From Simplicispira lacusdiani (GTDB lineage Bacteria > Pseudomonadota > Gammaproteobacteria > Burkholderiales > Burkholderiaceae_C): a DNA stretch of 64,000 nucleotides. The translations under genes and the position numbers were made by a program. The stretch lies in assembly GCF_003604195.1 (NCBI RefSeq), contig NZ_QXGR01000005.1, positions 62,001 through 126,000 on the forward strand, in the 5' to 3' direction. Below, in pieces: positions 43,729 to 53,803 of this stretch. Positions within the stretch are counted from its first letter, which is position 1; every line of letters starts with the position of its first letter. The notes beneath the pieces are model-generated. The model saw only the letters and a list, made by a program, of their open reading frames with translations. It was not told where the DNA came from and did no database searches.

Positions 43729-44605
43729 ACAACTAGGACTCATTGGCTGCGGCCTGATGGGCGGGTCGTTTGCACTGGCACTCAAGCGCGCGGGGCTGGT
43801 GCAGCGCGTGGTCGGCTACAGCAAATCCCCCTCCACCACCGACCGCGCCCGCCAGCTTGGCGTGATCGACGTGGAAGCGCCCTCGGCCCTGCTGGCCGTG
43901 GCCGGTGCCGACATCGTGCTGCTGGCCGTGCCCGTTTCCGCCACCGAGGCCACGCTCAAGGCCATCAAGCACCTGATCACGCCGCAGATGCTGGTCATGG
44001 ACGTGGGCTCCACCAAGGCCGACGTGGTCATGGCCGCCGAACGCGCGCTGCGCGACAAGGTGGGCTCGTTCGTGCCCGCCCACCCCATCACAGGCCGCGA
44101 GGTCTCGGGCGTGGAACATGCCGAGGCCGATCTCTACACCGGCCGCCAGGTCATCCTGACGCCCACGGAGCGCACGCTCACGGCCCAGCTGCAGCGCGCC
44201 GAGGAGGTCTGGACGGCCCTGGGCTGCCGTGTCACCAGCATGTCGCCCGAATCGCACGACGCGGCCTTCGCCGCCGTCAGCCATCTGCCGCACCTGCTGG
44301 CGTTCTCGCTGGTCAACAGCATCACCGGCCAGCCCCACGCCGACACCTTCCTGTCGCTGGCCGGGCCAGGTTTCCGCGACTTCACGCGCATCGCCGCCAG
44401 CGACCCCAAGGTCTGGCGCGACATCCTGCTGGCCAACCGCGAAGAACTGCTGGCCCAGTCCAGCCTGTTCCAGCAAACCCTGCAGCGCCTGGAACAGGCC
44501 ATGCGCGAGGGCAATGCCCAGGCCATCGAGGACATGCTCACCCTGGCCAGCGAAACCCGCGCGCACTGGCGCATGGGTGCGCAGCGCACCTCACGCCACA
44601 AATAA
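43721..44605 (+). CDS. tyrA: Prephenate dehydrogenase
   Basis: A 294-residue NAD(P)-dependent dehydrogenase for tyrosine synthesis. The N-terminal Rossmann motif is GLIGCGLMGGSFALALKRAG. Catalytic and binding patterns include VGSTKADVV, PAHPITGRE (with the conserved His) and AAVSHLPHLLAFSLVNS. It is the TyrA class without fused chorismate mutase or ACT domain, so end-product control is not obvious. It ends directly before the aroA start (no gap), so coupling is likely. Confidence 0.95.
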   Translation: MFEQLGLIGCGLMGGSFALALKRAGLVQRVVGYSKSPSTTDRARQLGVIDVEAPSALLAVAGADIVLLAVPVSATEATLKAIKHLITPQMLVMDVGSTKADVVMAAERALRDKVGSFVPAHPITGREVSGVEHAEADLYTGRQVILTPTERTLTAQLQRAEEVWTALGCRVTSMSPESHDAAFAAVSHLPHLLAFSLVNSITGQPHADTFLSLAGPGFRDFTRIAASDPKVWRDILLANREELLAQSSLFQQTLQRLEQAMREGNAQAIEDMLTLASETRAHWRMGAQRTSRHK

Positions 44606-46636
44606 ATGTTCACCACGGCCTTTCTCGACCTGCCCCCACTGGACTCCGCCGCAGGCGAGGTGCAGCTGCCGGGCTCCAAAAGCATTTCCAACCGCGTGCT
44701 GCTGCTGGCCGCGCTGAGCAACGGCACCACCACGGTGCACGACCTGCTGGCTTCGGACGACACCCGCGTCATGCTCGACGCCCTGCGCCAGCTCGGCTGC
44801 GGCGTGGAGGAAGACGGCACCGAGGTGCGCATCTCCGGCCTCGGAGGCCGCGCGCCACGGTCCCCCGCGAAACTGTTCCTCGGAAACGCCGGCACGGCCA
44901 TGCGTCCACTCACCGCCGCGCTGGCCCTGCTGGGTGGTGAATTCGAACTCGGCGGTATCGCGCGCATGCATGAACGCCCCATCGGCGATCTGGTCGATGC
45001 CCTGCGCCAGCTCGGCTGCCAGATCGACTACCTGGGCAACGACGGCTACCCCCCCCTGCGCATCGCCCACACGGCAGGCGTGCCAGCACTGCAACTCGCC
45101 GCGCCCATCCGCGTGCGTGGCGATGTGTCGAGCCAATTCCTCACCGCCCTGCTCATGGCCCTGCCGCTGGCGGCCACCCAGCAGGACGTGGTGATCGAGG
45201 TGGTGGGCGAACTCATCTCCAAGCCCTACATCCACATCACGCTGCAACTGCTCGAACGCTTCGGCATCCGCGTGGCGCATGAGAACTGGCAACGTTTTAC
45301 CATTCCCGCCGGCTGCCGCTACCAATCGCCGGGCCACATCCATGTCGAGGCGGACGCTTCTTCTGCTAGTTATTTCATAGCACTTGGCGCAATAACATCC
45401 TGCCCGGCAGGCCAAAAAGGCATCAAGATCCTGGGTGTGGGCCTGGATTCGATCCAGGGCGACATCCGCTTCGTCGAGGCCGCGCGCGCCATGGGCGCAC
45501 AGGTCACCGGCGGCCCCAACTGGCTGCAGATCGAACGCGGCGCCTGGCCCCTGAAAGCCATCGACCTGGACTGCAACCACATCCCCGACGCCGCCATGAC
45601 GCTGGCCGTGATGGCGCTCTATGCCGAAGGCACGACCCGGCTGCGCAACATCGCGAGCTGGCGCGTCAAGGAAACCGACCGCATCGCCGCCATGGCCACC
45701 GAGCTGCGCAAGCTCGGCGCCACCGTGGAGGAAGGCGCGGATTGCATCACCGTGACGCCGCCGGCCACCGTGGCCGACTGGAAGGCCGCCAGCATCCACA
45801 CCTACGACGACCACCGCGTCGCCATGTGCTTCTCGCTTGCCGCTTTCAATCCGGCCGGCCTGCCGGTGCGCATCGAAGACCCCAAGTGCGTCGCCAAGAC
45901 CTTCCCCGATTACTTCGAGGCCCTGTTCTCGGTCGCCCGGACGGCCCCCGAGCGCATTCCCGTGCTCTGCATCGACGGCCCCACCGCCTCGGGCAAGGGC
46001 ACCGTGGCCGCGCTGGTGGCCCAGCGCCTGGGCTACGCCTTCCTCGACTCCGGCGCGATGTACCGCATCACCGCCCTGGCCGCCACGCGCGCGGGCCTGG
46101 CCATCGACACCGGGCACGAGGCGCAGATTGCCGCGCTGGCACGCCAACTCCCGGTGCGCTTCGAAGGCGGCAAGATCTGGCTGGGCAGCGATGACGTGAC
46201 CGAGGCCATCCGCACCGAGGAGGCCGGCATGAACGCCTCGCGCGTCTCGGCCCTGCCCGCCGTGCGCGAAGCCCTGGTGGACCTGCAGCACGGTTTTCGC
46301 CGCCTGCCGGGCCTCGTGGCCGATGGCCGCGACATGGGCACGGTGATCTTCCCCGGCGCGCCCCTCAAGGTCTACCTCACGGCGAGCGCCGCCTGCCGCG
46401 CCGAGAGGCGCCACAAGCAGTTGATTTCAAAGGGATTAACGGCTAGAATCGAAGACCTTCGTGCGGATTTGGAGGCGCGCGACGCACGGGACATGTCCCG
46501 CAGCGCCGCCCCCTTGAAGCCCGCGCAGGACGCCCTGCTACTGGACAGCTCCGAAATCACGGTCGAACAGGCCGTGGACCGGGTGCTCGGCTGGTGGCAG
46601 GAGCGGCAGCCTTTCACGCCCCGCGCGCAAGGCTGA
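44606..46636 (+). CDS. aroA-cmk: Fusion of EPSP synthase (AroA) and cytidylate kinase (Cmk)
   Basis: A 676-residue bifunctional protein. Residues 1 to about 445 are 3-phosphoshikimate 1-carboxyvinyltransferase: [66 protein letters not shown] and [16 protein letters not shown]. From about 450 it is cytidylate kinase: [20 protein letters not shown] (P-loop), FLDSGAMYR and [15 protein letters not shown]. There is no stop or frameshift between them. In most bacteria these are neighbours but separate genes. Part of the conserved AroA stretch is written in AT-rich codons matching the dispersed repeat. Confidence 0.95.
   Translation: MFTTAFLDLPPLDSAAGEVQLPGSKSISNRVLLLAALSNGTTTVHDLLASDDTRVMLDALRQLGCGVEEDGTEVRISGLGGRAPRSPAKLFLGNAGTAMRPLTAALALLGGEFELGGIARMHERPIGDLVDALRQLGCQIDYLGNDGYPPLRIAHTAGVPALQLAAPIRVRGDVSSQFLTALLMALPLAATQQDVVIEVVGELISKPYIHITLQLLERFGIRVAHENWQRFTIPAGCRYQSPGHIHVEADASSASYFIALGAITSCPAGQKGIKILGVGLDSIQGDIRFVEAARAMGAQVTGGPNWLQIERGAWPLKAIDLDCNHIPDAAMTLAVMALYAEGTTRLRNIASWRVKETDRIAAMATELRKLGATVEEGADCITVTPPATVADWKAASIHTYDDHRVAMCFSLAAFNPAGLPVRIEDPKCVAKTFPDYFEALFSVARTAPERIPVLCIDGPTASGKGTVAALVAQRLGYAFLDSGAMYRITALAATRAGLAIDTGHEAQIAALARQLPVRFEGGKIWLGSDDVTEAIRTEEAGMNASRVSALPAVREALVDLQHGFRRLPGLVADGRDMGTVIFPGAPLKVYLTASAACRAERRHKQLISKGLTARIEDLRADLEARDARDMSRSAAPLKPAQDALLLDSSEITVEQAVDRVLGWWQERQPFTPRAQG
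45364..45419. repeat. Dispersed palindromic repeat, intragenic copy in aroA
   Basis: GCTAGTTATTTCATAGC is followed by ACTTGGCGCAAT, GCCCGGC and AGGCCAAAAAGG. It lies in frame across the conserved [11 protein letters not shown] codons, using TCT, AGT, ATA, CTT and ACA where neighbours use GC-ending codons. Confidence 0.65.
46421..46449 (+). promoter_or_regulatory. Sigma-70 promoter candidate inside cmk, for rpsA
   Basis: TTGATT and TAGAAT are separated by exactly 17 nt in an AT-rich patch within the cmk part of the fusion gene, about 340 nt before rpsA. Extra promoters driving rpsA from within or near cmk are known in E. coli. Confidence 0.5.
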
Positions 46637-46728
46637 CAACAGGCCCACCCGGCCCCCCGCCGCGCAGCAGCGCACGGCCAGGTGGTTCTATAACTTAACC
46701 TGCGGAATCCCCGCAAAACCACCGCAAG

Positions 46729-46760
46729 CAGCTATAAAAACGGTAGCAATAGTGCTGCCG
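46729..46760. repeat. Degenerate repeat copy in the rpsA leader
   Basis: GCAGCTATAAAAACGGTAGC, then AATAGTGCTGCC. Only the first part of the element is recognisable. Confidence 0.4.
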
Positions 46761-46786
46761 GAATCCTGTTTGTGGCAAGGAAACAC

Positions 46787-48472
46787 ATGTCCGAATCTTT
46801 TGCCGCCCTTTTTGAAGAATCCCTGCAGCGTACCGAAATGCGCCCGGGCGAAGTTATCACCGCCGAAGTCGTGCGCGTGGAACACAACTTCGTCGTGGTC
46901 AACGCCGGCCTCAAGTCCGAAGCCTACGTGCCGCTGGAAGAATTCAAGAACGACAAGGGCGAAGTCGAAGTCCAAGTGGGTGACTTCGTCTCGGTGGCCA
47001 TCGGCTCCATCGAAAACGGCTACGGCGACACCATCCTGTCGCGCGACACGGCCAAGCGCCTGGCTTCCTGGATGAGCCTGGAAAAGGCCCTGGAATCCGG
47101 CGAATTCGTCACCGGCACCACCTCCGGCAAGGTCAAGGGCGGCCTGACCGTCCTGGTCAACGGCATCCGCGCATTCCTGCCCGGCTCGCTGATCGATACG
47201 CGTCCGATCAAGGATCTGACGCCGTACGAAAACAAGACCATGGAATTCAAGGTCATCAAGCTGGACCGCAAGCGCAACAACGTGGTGCTGAGCCGCCGCG
47301 CCGTGGTCGAAGCCTCCATGGGCGAAGAGCGCGCCAAGCTGATGGAAACCCTGAAGGAAGGCTCCATCGTCCAAGGCGTGGTCAAGAACATCACCGAGTA
47401 CGGTGCGTTCGTGGACCTGGGCGGCATCGACGGCCTGCTGCACATCACCGACATGGCATGGCGCCGCGTGCGTCACCCCTCCGAAGTGGTGACGGCTGGC
47501 CAGGAAATCACCGCCAAGATCCTCAAGTTCGACACCGAGAAGAACCGTGTGTCCCTGGGTCTGAAGCAGATGGGCGACGACCCCTGGATGGGCGTTTCGC
47601 GCCGCTACCCCCAGAGCACCCGCCTGTTCGGCAAGATCACGAACATTGCCGACTACGGCGCGTTCGTCGAACTCGAACCCGGCATCGAAGGCCTGGTGCA
47701 CGTTTCCGAAATGGACTGGACCAACAAGAACATCGCCCCCAGCAAGCTGGTCTCCCTGGGTGACGAAGTCGAAGTCATGGTTCTGGAAATCGACGAAGAC
47801 AAGCGCCGCATCAGCCTGGGCATGAAGCAGTGCAAGGCCAACCCCTGGCAAGAGTTCGCGCAGAACACCAAGCGCGGCGACCGCGTCAAGGGCCCGATCA
47901 AGTCGATCACCGACTTCGGCGTGTTCGTCGGCCTGGCCGCCGGCATCGACGGCCTGGTGCACCTGTCCGACCTGTCCTGGAACGAAGCCGGCGAAGCCGC
48001 CGTGCGCAACTACAAGAAGGGCCAGGAAGTCGAAGCCATCGTGCTGGCCGTGGACGTGGACCGCGAACGCATCTCCCTGGGCATCAAGCAGCTCGACGGC
48101 GACCCGTTCACCACCTTCGTGACCGTGAACGACAAGGGCCAGACGGTGACCGGCAAGGTCAAGACCGTGGACGCCCGTGGCGCCGAGATCGACCTGGGCG
48201 ACGACATCATCGGCTACCTGCGTGCTTCGGAAATCTCCCGCGACCGCGTGGAAGATGCCCGCAACGTGCTCAAGGAAGGCGACGAAGTCACGGCCGTGGT
48301 GGTCAACGTGGATCGCAAGACCCGCAACATCCAGCTGTCGATCAAGGCCAAGGACATGGCTGACCAGAACGAAGCCATGCAGTCCCTGAGCCAGCAATCG
48401 GCCCGCGAAAGCGCCGGCACGACCAGCCTGGGCGCCCTGCTGCGCGCCAAGCTGGACAATTCCGACAAATAA
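46787..48472 (+). CDS. rpsA: 30S ribosomal protein S1
   Basis: A 561-residue protein with six S1 RNA-binding domains. It starts [20 protein letters not shown]. The repeats are visible as [40 protein letters not shown] and [20 protein letters not shown]. It unfolds mRNA leaders for translation initiation. Codon usage is strongly biased, as in highly expressed genes. AAGGA lies 5 nt upstream. A GTG five codons earlier includes the ribosome site and was rejected. The gene lies between cmk and ihfB, the standard order. Confidence 0.97.
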   Translation: MSESFAALFEESLQRTEMRPGEVITAEVVRVEHNFVVVNAGLKSEAYVPLEEFKNDKGEVEVQVGDFVSVAIGSIENGYGDTILSRDTAKRLASWMSLEKALESGEFVTGTTSGKVKGGLTVLVNGIRAFLPGSLIDTRPIKDLTPYENKTMEFKVIKLDRKRNNVVLSRRAVVEASMGEERAKLMETLKEGSIVQGVVKNITEYGAFVDLGGIDGLLHITDMAWRRVRHPSEVVTAGQEITAKILKFDTEKNRVSLGLKQMGDDPWMGVSRRYPQSTRLFGKITNIADYGAFVELEPGIEGLVHVSEMDWTNKNIAPSKLVSLGDEVEVMVLEIDEDKRRISLGMKQCKANPWQEFAQNTKRGDRVKGPIKSITDFGVFVGLAAGIDGLVHLSDLSWNEAGEAAVRNYKKGQEVEAIVLAVDVDRERISLGIKQLDGDPFTTFVTVNDKGQTVTGKVKTVDARGAEIDLGDDIIGYLRASEISRDRVEDARNVLKEGDEVTAVVVNVDRKTRNIQLSIKAKDMADQNEAMQSLSQQSARESAGTTSLGALLRAKLDNSDK

Positions 48473-48497
48473 AGCGCCCAGCGCGTCGGATAGCACT

Positions 48498-48536
48498 GGC
48501 CGGGTGGGCGCACAATGCGCCCACCCGGCCATTTTT
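48498..48536 (+). terminator. Rho-independent terminator of rpsA
   Basis: GGCCGGGTGGGCGCA and TGCGCCCACCCGGCC form a perfect 15-bp stem with a 3-nt loop, followed by ATTTTT. It lies 25 nt after the stop codon. Confidence 0.93.
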
Positions 48537-48555
48537 CCTGAAGAAAAGACCAGTC

Positions 48556-48861
48556 ATGACCCGATCAGACCTCGTCGAAGAGCTTGCCGCCCGGTTCAGC
48601 CAGCTCACCCACCGCGATGCCGAGTACGCCGTCAAGACCCTGCTGGACGCCGTGGGCGAAGCCCTGGTGCGCGGCCACCGCATCGAGGTGCGTGGCTTTG
48701 GCAGCTTTTCGGTCAACCACCGCCCCCCGCGCATGGGCCGCAACCCGCGCAGCGGCGAAGCCGTGGCCATTCCGTCCAAGCGCGTGCCGCACTTCAAGCC
48801 GGGCAAGGCCCTGCGCGAGGCCGTGGACCAGCGCACCGCCGAGATGAAAGACCAGGGCTGA
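48556..48861 (+). CDS. ihfB: Integration host factor subunit beta
   Basis: A 101-residue HU/IHF family protein. It starts [14 protein letters not shown], with the family signature [20 protein letters not shown] and the Pro-containing arm (about 55-75). It pairs with IhfA to bend DNA at specific sites. It follows the rpsA terminator, so it needs its own promoter or readthrough; GAAAAGA upstream is a modest ribosome site. Position after rpsA is conserved in Proteobacteria. Confidence 0.95.
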   Translation: MTRSDLVEELAARFSQLTHRDAEYAVKTLLDAVGEALVRGHRIEVRGFGSFSVNHRPPRMGRNPRSGEAVAIPSKRVPHFKPGKALREAVDQRTAEMKDQG

Positions 48862-48870
48862 AGCGCCAGA

Positions 48871-48927
48871 AGCTATCGAAAATATAGCTGTTAGCGCTTA
48901 ATGCACAAGGCGAAACGACCAATTTGG
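48871..48927. repeat. Dispersed palindromic repeat, copy between ihfB and lapA
   Basis: AGCTATCGAAAATATAGCT, then GTTAGCGCTTAATGCACAAGGC and the tail GACCAATTT. It lies 9 nt after the ihfB stop and is in the same orientation as that gene. Confidence 0.75.
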
Positions 48928-48998
48928 CAGTATTTTCCGTGTGTTCACTCGCCGTGCGCGAGCCGGCTCTTAGAATTCCCCCACCACCGGGGAGACAC

Positions 48999-49301
48999 AT
49001 GAAATACCTCCTGTGGCTGCTCAAGGCAGCCATTTTTTTTACCCTGTTCGCCTTCGCCCTGAACAACCAGCAGGATGCCACCGTGCACTTCTTCTTCGGC
49101 ACGCAGTGGCGCGCACCGCTGGTGCTGGTGGTGCTCGCCGCCTTCGCCGCAGGGCTGGTGACCGGCGTGCTGGGCATGGTGCCCCGCTGGTGGAAGCACC
49201 GCAGCGCGGCACGCCTGGCGCAACAGCAGGCCCTGCAGCCGATGGCCAGCGCCCCCACACCCACCCCGAACACCGAAACCACCCCGCCCCATGGAATTTG
49301 A
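48999..49301 (+). CDS. lapA: LapA-domain inner-membrane protein
   Basis: A 100-residue protein with two membrane segments (YLLWLLKAAIFFTLFAFALN and PLVLVVLAAFAAGLVTGVLG) separated by NNQQDATVHFFFGTQWRAP, the LapA (DUF1049) pattern. LapA works with LapB in control of lipopolysaccharide synthesis through LpxC proteolysis. GGGGAG directly upstream supports this ATG. It overlaps lapB by 11 nt, indicating coupled translation. Confidence 0.9.
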   Translation: MKYLLWLLKAAIFFTLFAFALNNQQDATVHFFFGTQWRAPLVLVVLAAFAAGLVTGVLGMVPRWWKHRSAARLAQQQALQPMASAPTPTPNTETTPPHGI

Positions 49302-50448
49302 TCCCGTCTGGCTGCTGCTGGGCCTGCCCCTGGCCTTCATGCTGGGCTGGGGCGCATCGCGCATCGATCTGCGTCAGCTGCGCGCCGAGAACCGCAGCGT
49401 ACCCAAGGCCTACTTCAAGGGTCTGAACTTCCTGCTCAACGAGCAGCAGGACAAAGCCATCGACGCCTTCATCGAGGCCGTGCAAAACGATCCCGACACC
49501 TCCGAGCTGCATTTCGCCCTGGGCAACCTGTTCCGGCGCCGCGGCGAATACGACCGCGCGGTGCGCGTGCACGAGCACCTGCTCTCGCGCGGCGACCTGG
49601 AGCAGAAGGACCGCGAACGCGCCCAGCATGCCCTGGCCCTCGACTTCCTCAAGGCCGGCCTGCTCGACCGCGCGGAAACCGCCCTTGCCCGCCTGGAGGC
49701 CACGCCCTTCGAAGGCCAGGCACGGCTGGCGCTGCTCGCCATCTATGAACGCTCGCGCGACTGGCCGCGCGCGGCCGCCATCGCCTGCAAGATGCATGGC
49801 GCCAGCCAGGGCGACTTCAGCACCCGGCAGGCGCATTACCTGTGCGAACAAGCGCTCGAACTGGCCAGCAAGGACCCGCTTGGCGCCTGCGCCCTGCTCG
49901 AAAAGGCCCGCGACGCGGCCCCCGACGCCCCACGCCCCCGTATCGAGCTGGCCCGCCTGCAACAGCGCCAGGGCCGGCCGGAGGCCGCGGCCGCCACGCT
50001 CAAGGCCCTGGCCGGCGAGGCCCCGGCGGCCCTGCCGCTGGCTGCGGCCCTGCTGGTCGAGACATCGCAGGCCAGTGGCCAGACGGCCCAGGCGCTCGAT
50101 CTGCTGCAACGCCACTATGCCGCCTCCCCCTCGCTCGACGTGCTCGACGCCATCGTGACGCTGACGGCCGCGACACCCGGGCAGGCCGACGGGCAGGGCC
50201 GGTTGTGGTACCTGCGCCATCTGGAGAGCGAGCCCTCGCTGGTCGCGGCGGCCAAGTGGATCGCCGGCGAGCGGCTGGAACATGAGCAGTACCATCCCCA
50301 GGTGCAGCGGGCGCTCGACCACGCCACCCTGCCGCTCACCCGCTACCGCTGCGCGGCCTGCGGCTTCGAGGCGCGCCAGCATTTCTGGCAATGCCCCGGC
50401 TGCCAATCCTGGGACAGCTACCCGGCACGGCGCGTCGAGGAACTCTAA
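49291..50448 (+). CDS. lapB: LapB, lipopolysaccharide assembly TPR protein
   Basis: A 385-residue membrane-anchored protein. One N-terminal membrane segment (VWLLLGLPLAFMLGWGASRI) is followed by about 280 residues of TPR repeats (KAYFKGLNFLLNEQQDKAID, and so on). A C-terminal rubredoxin-like metal site has two CxxC pairs (YRCAACGF and WQCPGCQSWDSYP). It adapts LpxC to FtsH degradation and links LPS assembly steps in E. coli, where it is YciM. Length matches (389). It is coupled to lapA. Confidence 0.95.
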   Translation: MEFDPVWLLLGLPLAFMLGWGASRIDLRQLRAENRSVPKAYFKGLNFLLNEQQDKAIDAFIEAVQNDPDTSELHFALGNLFRRRGEYDRAVRVHEHLLSRGDLEQKDRERAQHALALDFLKAGLLDRAETALARLEATPFEGQARLALLAIYERSRDWPRAAAIACKMHGASQGDFSTRQAHYLCEQALELASKDPLGACALLEKARDAAPDAPRPRIELARLQQRQGRPEAAAATLKALAGEAPAALPLAAALLVETSQASGQTAQALDLLQRHYAASPSLDVLDAIVTLTAATPGQADGQGRLWYLRHLESEPSLVAAAKWIAGERLEHEQYHPQVQRALDHATLPLTRYRCAACGFEARQHFWQCPGCQSWDSYPARRVEEL

Positions 50449-50450
50449 CC

Positions 50451-50759
50451 ATGCGTCCGCGCCGCCTCTTGCTCGCCGTTCTTGCCTGCTGGTGCTGCAT
50501 CGGCGCCGCGAGCGCCGCCGTCGAGGCCAACCAGGCCAGCGAGGCCGAACTCGACGGCGTGCGCGGCATCGGCCCGGGCCTGTCCTCGCGCATCATCGCG
50601 GAACGCCAGAAAACGCCCTTTCGCGACTGGGCCGACTTCATCGGCCGTGTGCCCGGCGTGGGCGCCTCGCGCGCCGCCCGGCTGTCGGCCGAAGGCCTCA
50701 CCGTGGGCGGGCAGGCCTACGGCACGCCCGCCCCGGCCGCCAAGGCCGCTTCTCGCTGA
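50451..50759 (+). CDS. Exported ComEA-like helix-hairpin-helix protein
   Basis: A 102-residue protein with a signal peptide (RRLLLAVLACWCCIGAASAA). One helix-hairpin-helix pair follows (VEANQASEAELDGVRGIGPG, then FIGRVPGVGASRAARLSAEG). Such small exported HhH proteins include ComEA, which binds incoming DNA in the periplasm during transformation. The VEANQAS start is close to the ComEA VNINTA pattern. It begins 2 nt after lapB, so it shares that transcript. Direct evidence for competence is lacking here. Confidence 0.8.
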   Translation: MRPRRLLLAVLACWCCIGAASAAVEANQASEAELDGVRGIGPGLSSRIIAERQKTPFRDWADFIGRVPGVGASRAARLSAEGLTVGGQAYGTPAPAAKAASR

Positions 50760-50857
50760 ACAGTGGGCATTTCTGGGCGGCGGCATGTCCAATGCCGTCA
50801 ATGCGCTCAGGTTTTCATAGCATGTCGCCAGGGGCCTGCCCATAGAATGGCCCGCAC

Positions 50858-53803
50858 ATGCCCCTGGTTTCACTCATCCTTCTGCCCTTTCTCGGCAGCC
50901 TGCTGGCCGCCGTGCTGCCCGCGAACGCCCGCAACACCGAATCGACGCTGGCGGGCCTGATCGCGCTGTTTTGCACGGTGCAGACCGCGCTGTATTTCCC
51001 CGAGATCGCCGGTGGGGGCGTGCTGCGCCAGGAAATCCCCTGGCTGCCCGCGCTGGGGATGAACCTCGTCATCCGCATGGATGGCTTCGCGTGGATGTTC
51101 TGCATGCTGGTGCTGGGCATCGGCTCGCTGGTGGTGCTGTACGCGCGCTACTACATGTCCCCGGCCGACCCGGTGCCGCGCTTCTTCGCGTTCTTCCTGG
51201 CCTTCATGGGCGCCATGGCCGGGGTCGTTCTCTCGGGCAACCTGATCCAGCTCGCCTTCTTCTGGGAGCTGACCAGCCTGTTCTCGTTCCTGCTCATCGG
51301 CTACTGGCACCACCGCAAGGACGCGCGCCGTGGCGCGCGCATGGCGCTCACGGTGACGGGCACGGGCGGCCTCGCCCTGCTGGCCGGCCTGCTGGTGCTG
51401 GGCCACATCGTGGGCAGCTACGACCTGGACCGCGTGCTCGCTGCTGGCGACCAGGTGCGCGCCCACCCGCTGTACCCCGTGGCCCTGGTGCTGGTGCTGC
51501 TGGGCGCGCTCACCAAGAGCGCGCAGTTCCCCTTCCATTTCTGGCTGCCGCACGCCATGGCCGCGCCCACGCCGGTGTCGAGCTACCTGCACTCGGCCAC
51601 CATGGTGAAGGCCGGCGTGTTCCTGCTGGCGAGGCTGTGGCCCGTGATGGGAGGCACCGAGCCGTGGTTCTGGATCGTGGGCGGCGCGGGCCTGGCCACG
51701 CTGCTCGTGGGCGGCTATGCCGCCATGTTCCAGCACGACCTCAAGGGGCTGCTCGCGTACTCCACCCTCTCGCACCTGGGCCTCATCACGCTGCTGCTGG
51801 GCCTCAACAGCCCGCTGGCCGCCGTGGCGGCCGTGTTCCACATCATGAACCACGCCACCTTCAAGGCCTCGCTGTTCATGGCGGCGGGCATCGTGGACCA
51901 TGAAAGCGGTACCCGCGACATCCGGCGCCTCTCCGGCCTGCGGCACATGATGCCGGTCACGGCCACGCTCGCCATGGTGGCCAGCGCCGCCATGGCCGGC
52001 GTGCCGCTGCTCAACGGCTTCCTGTCCAAGGAGATGTTCTTCGCCGAGACAGTGTTCCTCGACGCCGCGCCCGCCGTGCGCTGGGCGCTGCCCATCGCCG
52101 CCACGGTGGCTGGCATGTTCAGCGTGGCCTACTCGTTGCGCTTCACCGTCGATGTGTTCTGGGGCCCGCCCGCGACCGACCTGCCCCACACGCCGCACGA
52201 GCCGCCGCACTGGATGCGCGTGCCCGTCGAGCTGCTCGTGCTGGCCTGCCTGGTCGTGGGCACGCTGCCCGCCTGGTCCGTGGGCCAGTACCTCGACGCC
52301 GCCGCGCGCCCGGTGGTGGGCGGCACGCTGCCCGCATTCAGCCTCGCCGTCTGGCACGGCCTGAACACCCCGTTCTTGATGAGCGTGGTCGCGCTCGCGG
52401 GAGGCGTGCTGCTGTACCGCCTGCTGCGCGCGCAACGCGAGGCCGGCCGCATCGATGCGCCGCCGCTGATGCACCGCATCGACGGACGCCGCCTGTTCGA
52501 AGCGCTGCTGGCCCGGCTCACGGCGGCGGGGCGCGCGGGGCGCCGACGGCTGTCCACGCGGCGCCTGCAATGGCAGATGCTGTGGCTGGTGGGCGCGGCC
52601 CTGCTGGCCGGTGCGCTGCCGCTGTGGCTGCACGGCCTGCGCCTGGGGCAGCGGGGCACGCTGCCGCTGTCGCCAGCGTTCGTGGTGCTGTGGGGCCTGG
52701 GCACCGTGTGTGCCGTGGCGGCCGCCTGGCAGGCCAAATACCACCGCATGGCGGCGCTGACGCTGCTGGGCGGCGCGGGACTGGCGACCTGCATCACCTT
52801 CCTGTGGTTCTCGGCGCCCGACCTGGCGCTGACGCAGATCGCAGTGGAACTCGTGACCACGGTGCTGATCCTGCTGGGCCTGCGCTGGCTGCCCAAGCGC
52901 GACGAGCGCCTGCGCCCCTCGGCCCGCGTGCAGCCGCCCGGCACGCGCTGGCGCCGCCTGCGCGACATGCTGCTGTCCGTCCTGGCCGGCGGCGGCATGG
53001 CCTGGCTGGCCTTCGCGATGATGAGCCGCGATTTCCCGGAGAGCACCTCCACCTTCTTCCTGGAGCGCGCGCAGACCGAAGGCGGGGGCACCAACGTGGT
53101 GAACGTGATGCTGGTGGATTTCCGGGGCTTCGACACCTTCGGCGAGATCGTCGTGCTGGGCATCGTCACCCTCACGGTGTACGCGCTGCTGCGGCGCTTC
53201 CGCCCCGCGCGCGAAACCATGGACCTGCCCGAGCAGCAGCGCAACCTGCCCGCCGACCTGCAGACCGATCTGCTGAACCCGCGCAACGCGCAGGACACCG
53301 CCGTGGGCTACCTCATGGTGCCCGCCGTGCTGGTGCGCCTGCTGCTGCCGTTCGCGGCCGTGGTGTCGGCCTACATCTTCATGCGCGGCCACAACGAGCC
53401 GGGTGGCGGCTTCGTCGCGGGGCTGGTGCTCTCGGTGGCGCTGATCCTGCAGTACATCATCTCGGGCGCGCAGTGGGTCGAGGCCCACCTGCCCCTGCTA
53501 CCGCGCCGCTGGATCGCCACGGGGCTGCTGTGCGCGCTGGCCACGGGCACGGGCGCCATCGCGCTGGGCTACCCCTTCCTCACCACGCACACGGCCCACC
53601 TGCACCTGCCGGTGGTGGGCGACATCCACGTGGCGAGCGCGCTGTTCTTCGACATCGGCGTGTTCACGCTGGTGGTGGGCTCCACGCTGCTGATCCTCAC
53701 CGCCATCGCCCACCAGTCGATCCGGGGCCACCGCTACCACGCACGCCTGCAGGAGGATGCCGCGGCATCGCCCGCCGGAGACCACGAAGGGGAGATCCGC
53801 TGA
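50858..53803 (+). CDS. mrpA: Mrp-type Na+/H+ antiporter, fused subunits A and B
   Basis: A 981-residue membrane protein. The N-terminal part (about 1-500) is the NuoL-like MrpA core with HFWLPHAMAAPTPVSSYLHS and the proton-path Lys in MVKAG. The C-terminal part (about 830-960) contains an MrpB domain (RGHNEPGGGFVAGLVLSVAL). Separate mrpB is absent, as in the six-gene group 2 operons of Proteobacteria. The protein exchanges Na+ (or K+) for protons at the inner membrane. It overlaps mrpC by one base. No good ribosome site is visible before the ATG; the leader has a weak copy of the dispersed repeat. Confidence 0.93.
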   Translation: MPLVSLILLPFLGSLLAAVLPANARNTESTLAGLIALFCTVQTALYFPEIAGGGVLRQEIPWLPALGMNLVIRMDGFAWMFCMLVLGIGSLVVLYARYYMSPADPVPRFFAFFLAFMGAMAGVVLSGNLIQLAFFWELTSLFSFLLIGYWHHRKDARRGARMALTVTGTGGLALLAGLLVLGHIVGSYDLDRVLAAGDQVRAHPLYPVALVLVLLGALTKSAQFPFHFWLPHAMAAPTPVSSYLHSATMVKAGVFLLARLWPVMGGTEPWFWIVGGAGLATLLVGGYAAMFQHDLKGLLAYSTLSHLGLITLLLGLNSPLAAVAAVFHIMNHATFKASLFMAAGIVDHESGTRDIRRLSGLRHMMPVTATLAMVASAAMAGVPLLNGFLSKEMFFAETVFLDAAPAVRWALPIAATVAGMFSVAYSLRFTVDVFWGPPATDLPHTPHEPPHWMRVPVELLVLACLVVGTLPAWSVGQYLDAAARPVVGGTLPAFSLAVWHGLNTPFLMSVVALAGGVLLYRLLRAQREAGRIDAPPLMHRIDGRRLFEALLARLTAAGRAGRRRLSTRRLQWQMLWLVGAALLAGALPLWLHGLRLGQRGTLPLSPAFVVLWGLGTVCAVAAAWQAKYHRMAALTLLGGAGLATCITFLWFSAPDLALTQIAVELVTTVLILLGLRWLPKRDERLRPSARVQPPGTRWRRLRDMLLSVLAGGGMAWLAFAMMSRDFPESTSTFFLERAQTEGGGTNVVNVMLVDFRGFDTFGEIVVLGIVTLTVYALLRRFRPARETMDLPEQQRNLPADLQTDLLNPRNAQDTAVGYLMVPAVLVRLLLPFAAVVSAYIFMRGHNEPGGGFVAGLVLSVALILQYIISGAQWVEAHLPLLPRRWIATGLLCALATGTGAIALGYPFLTTHTAHLHLPVVGDIHVASALFFDIGVFTLVVGSTLLILTAIAHQSIRGHRYHARLQEDAAASPAGDHEGEIR

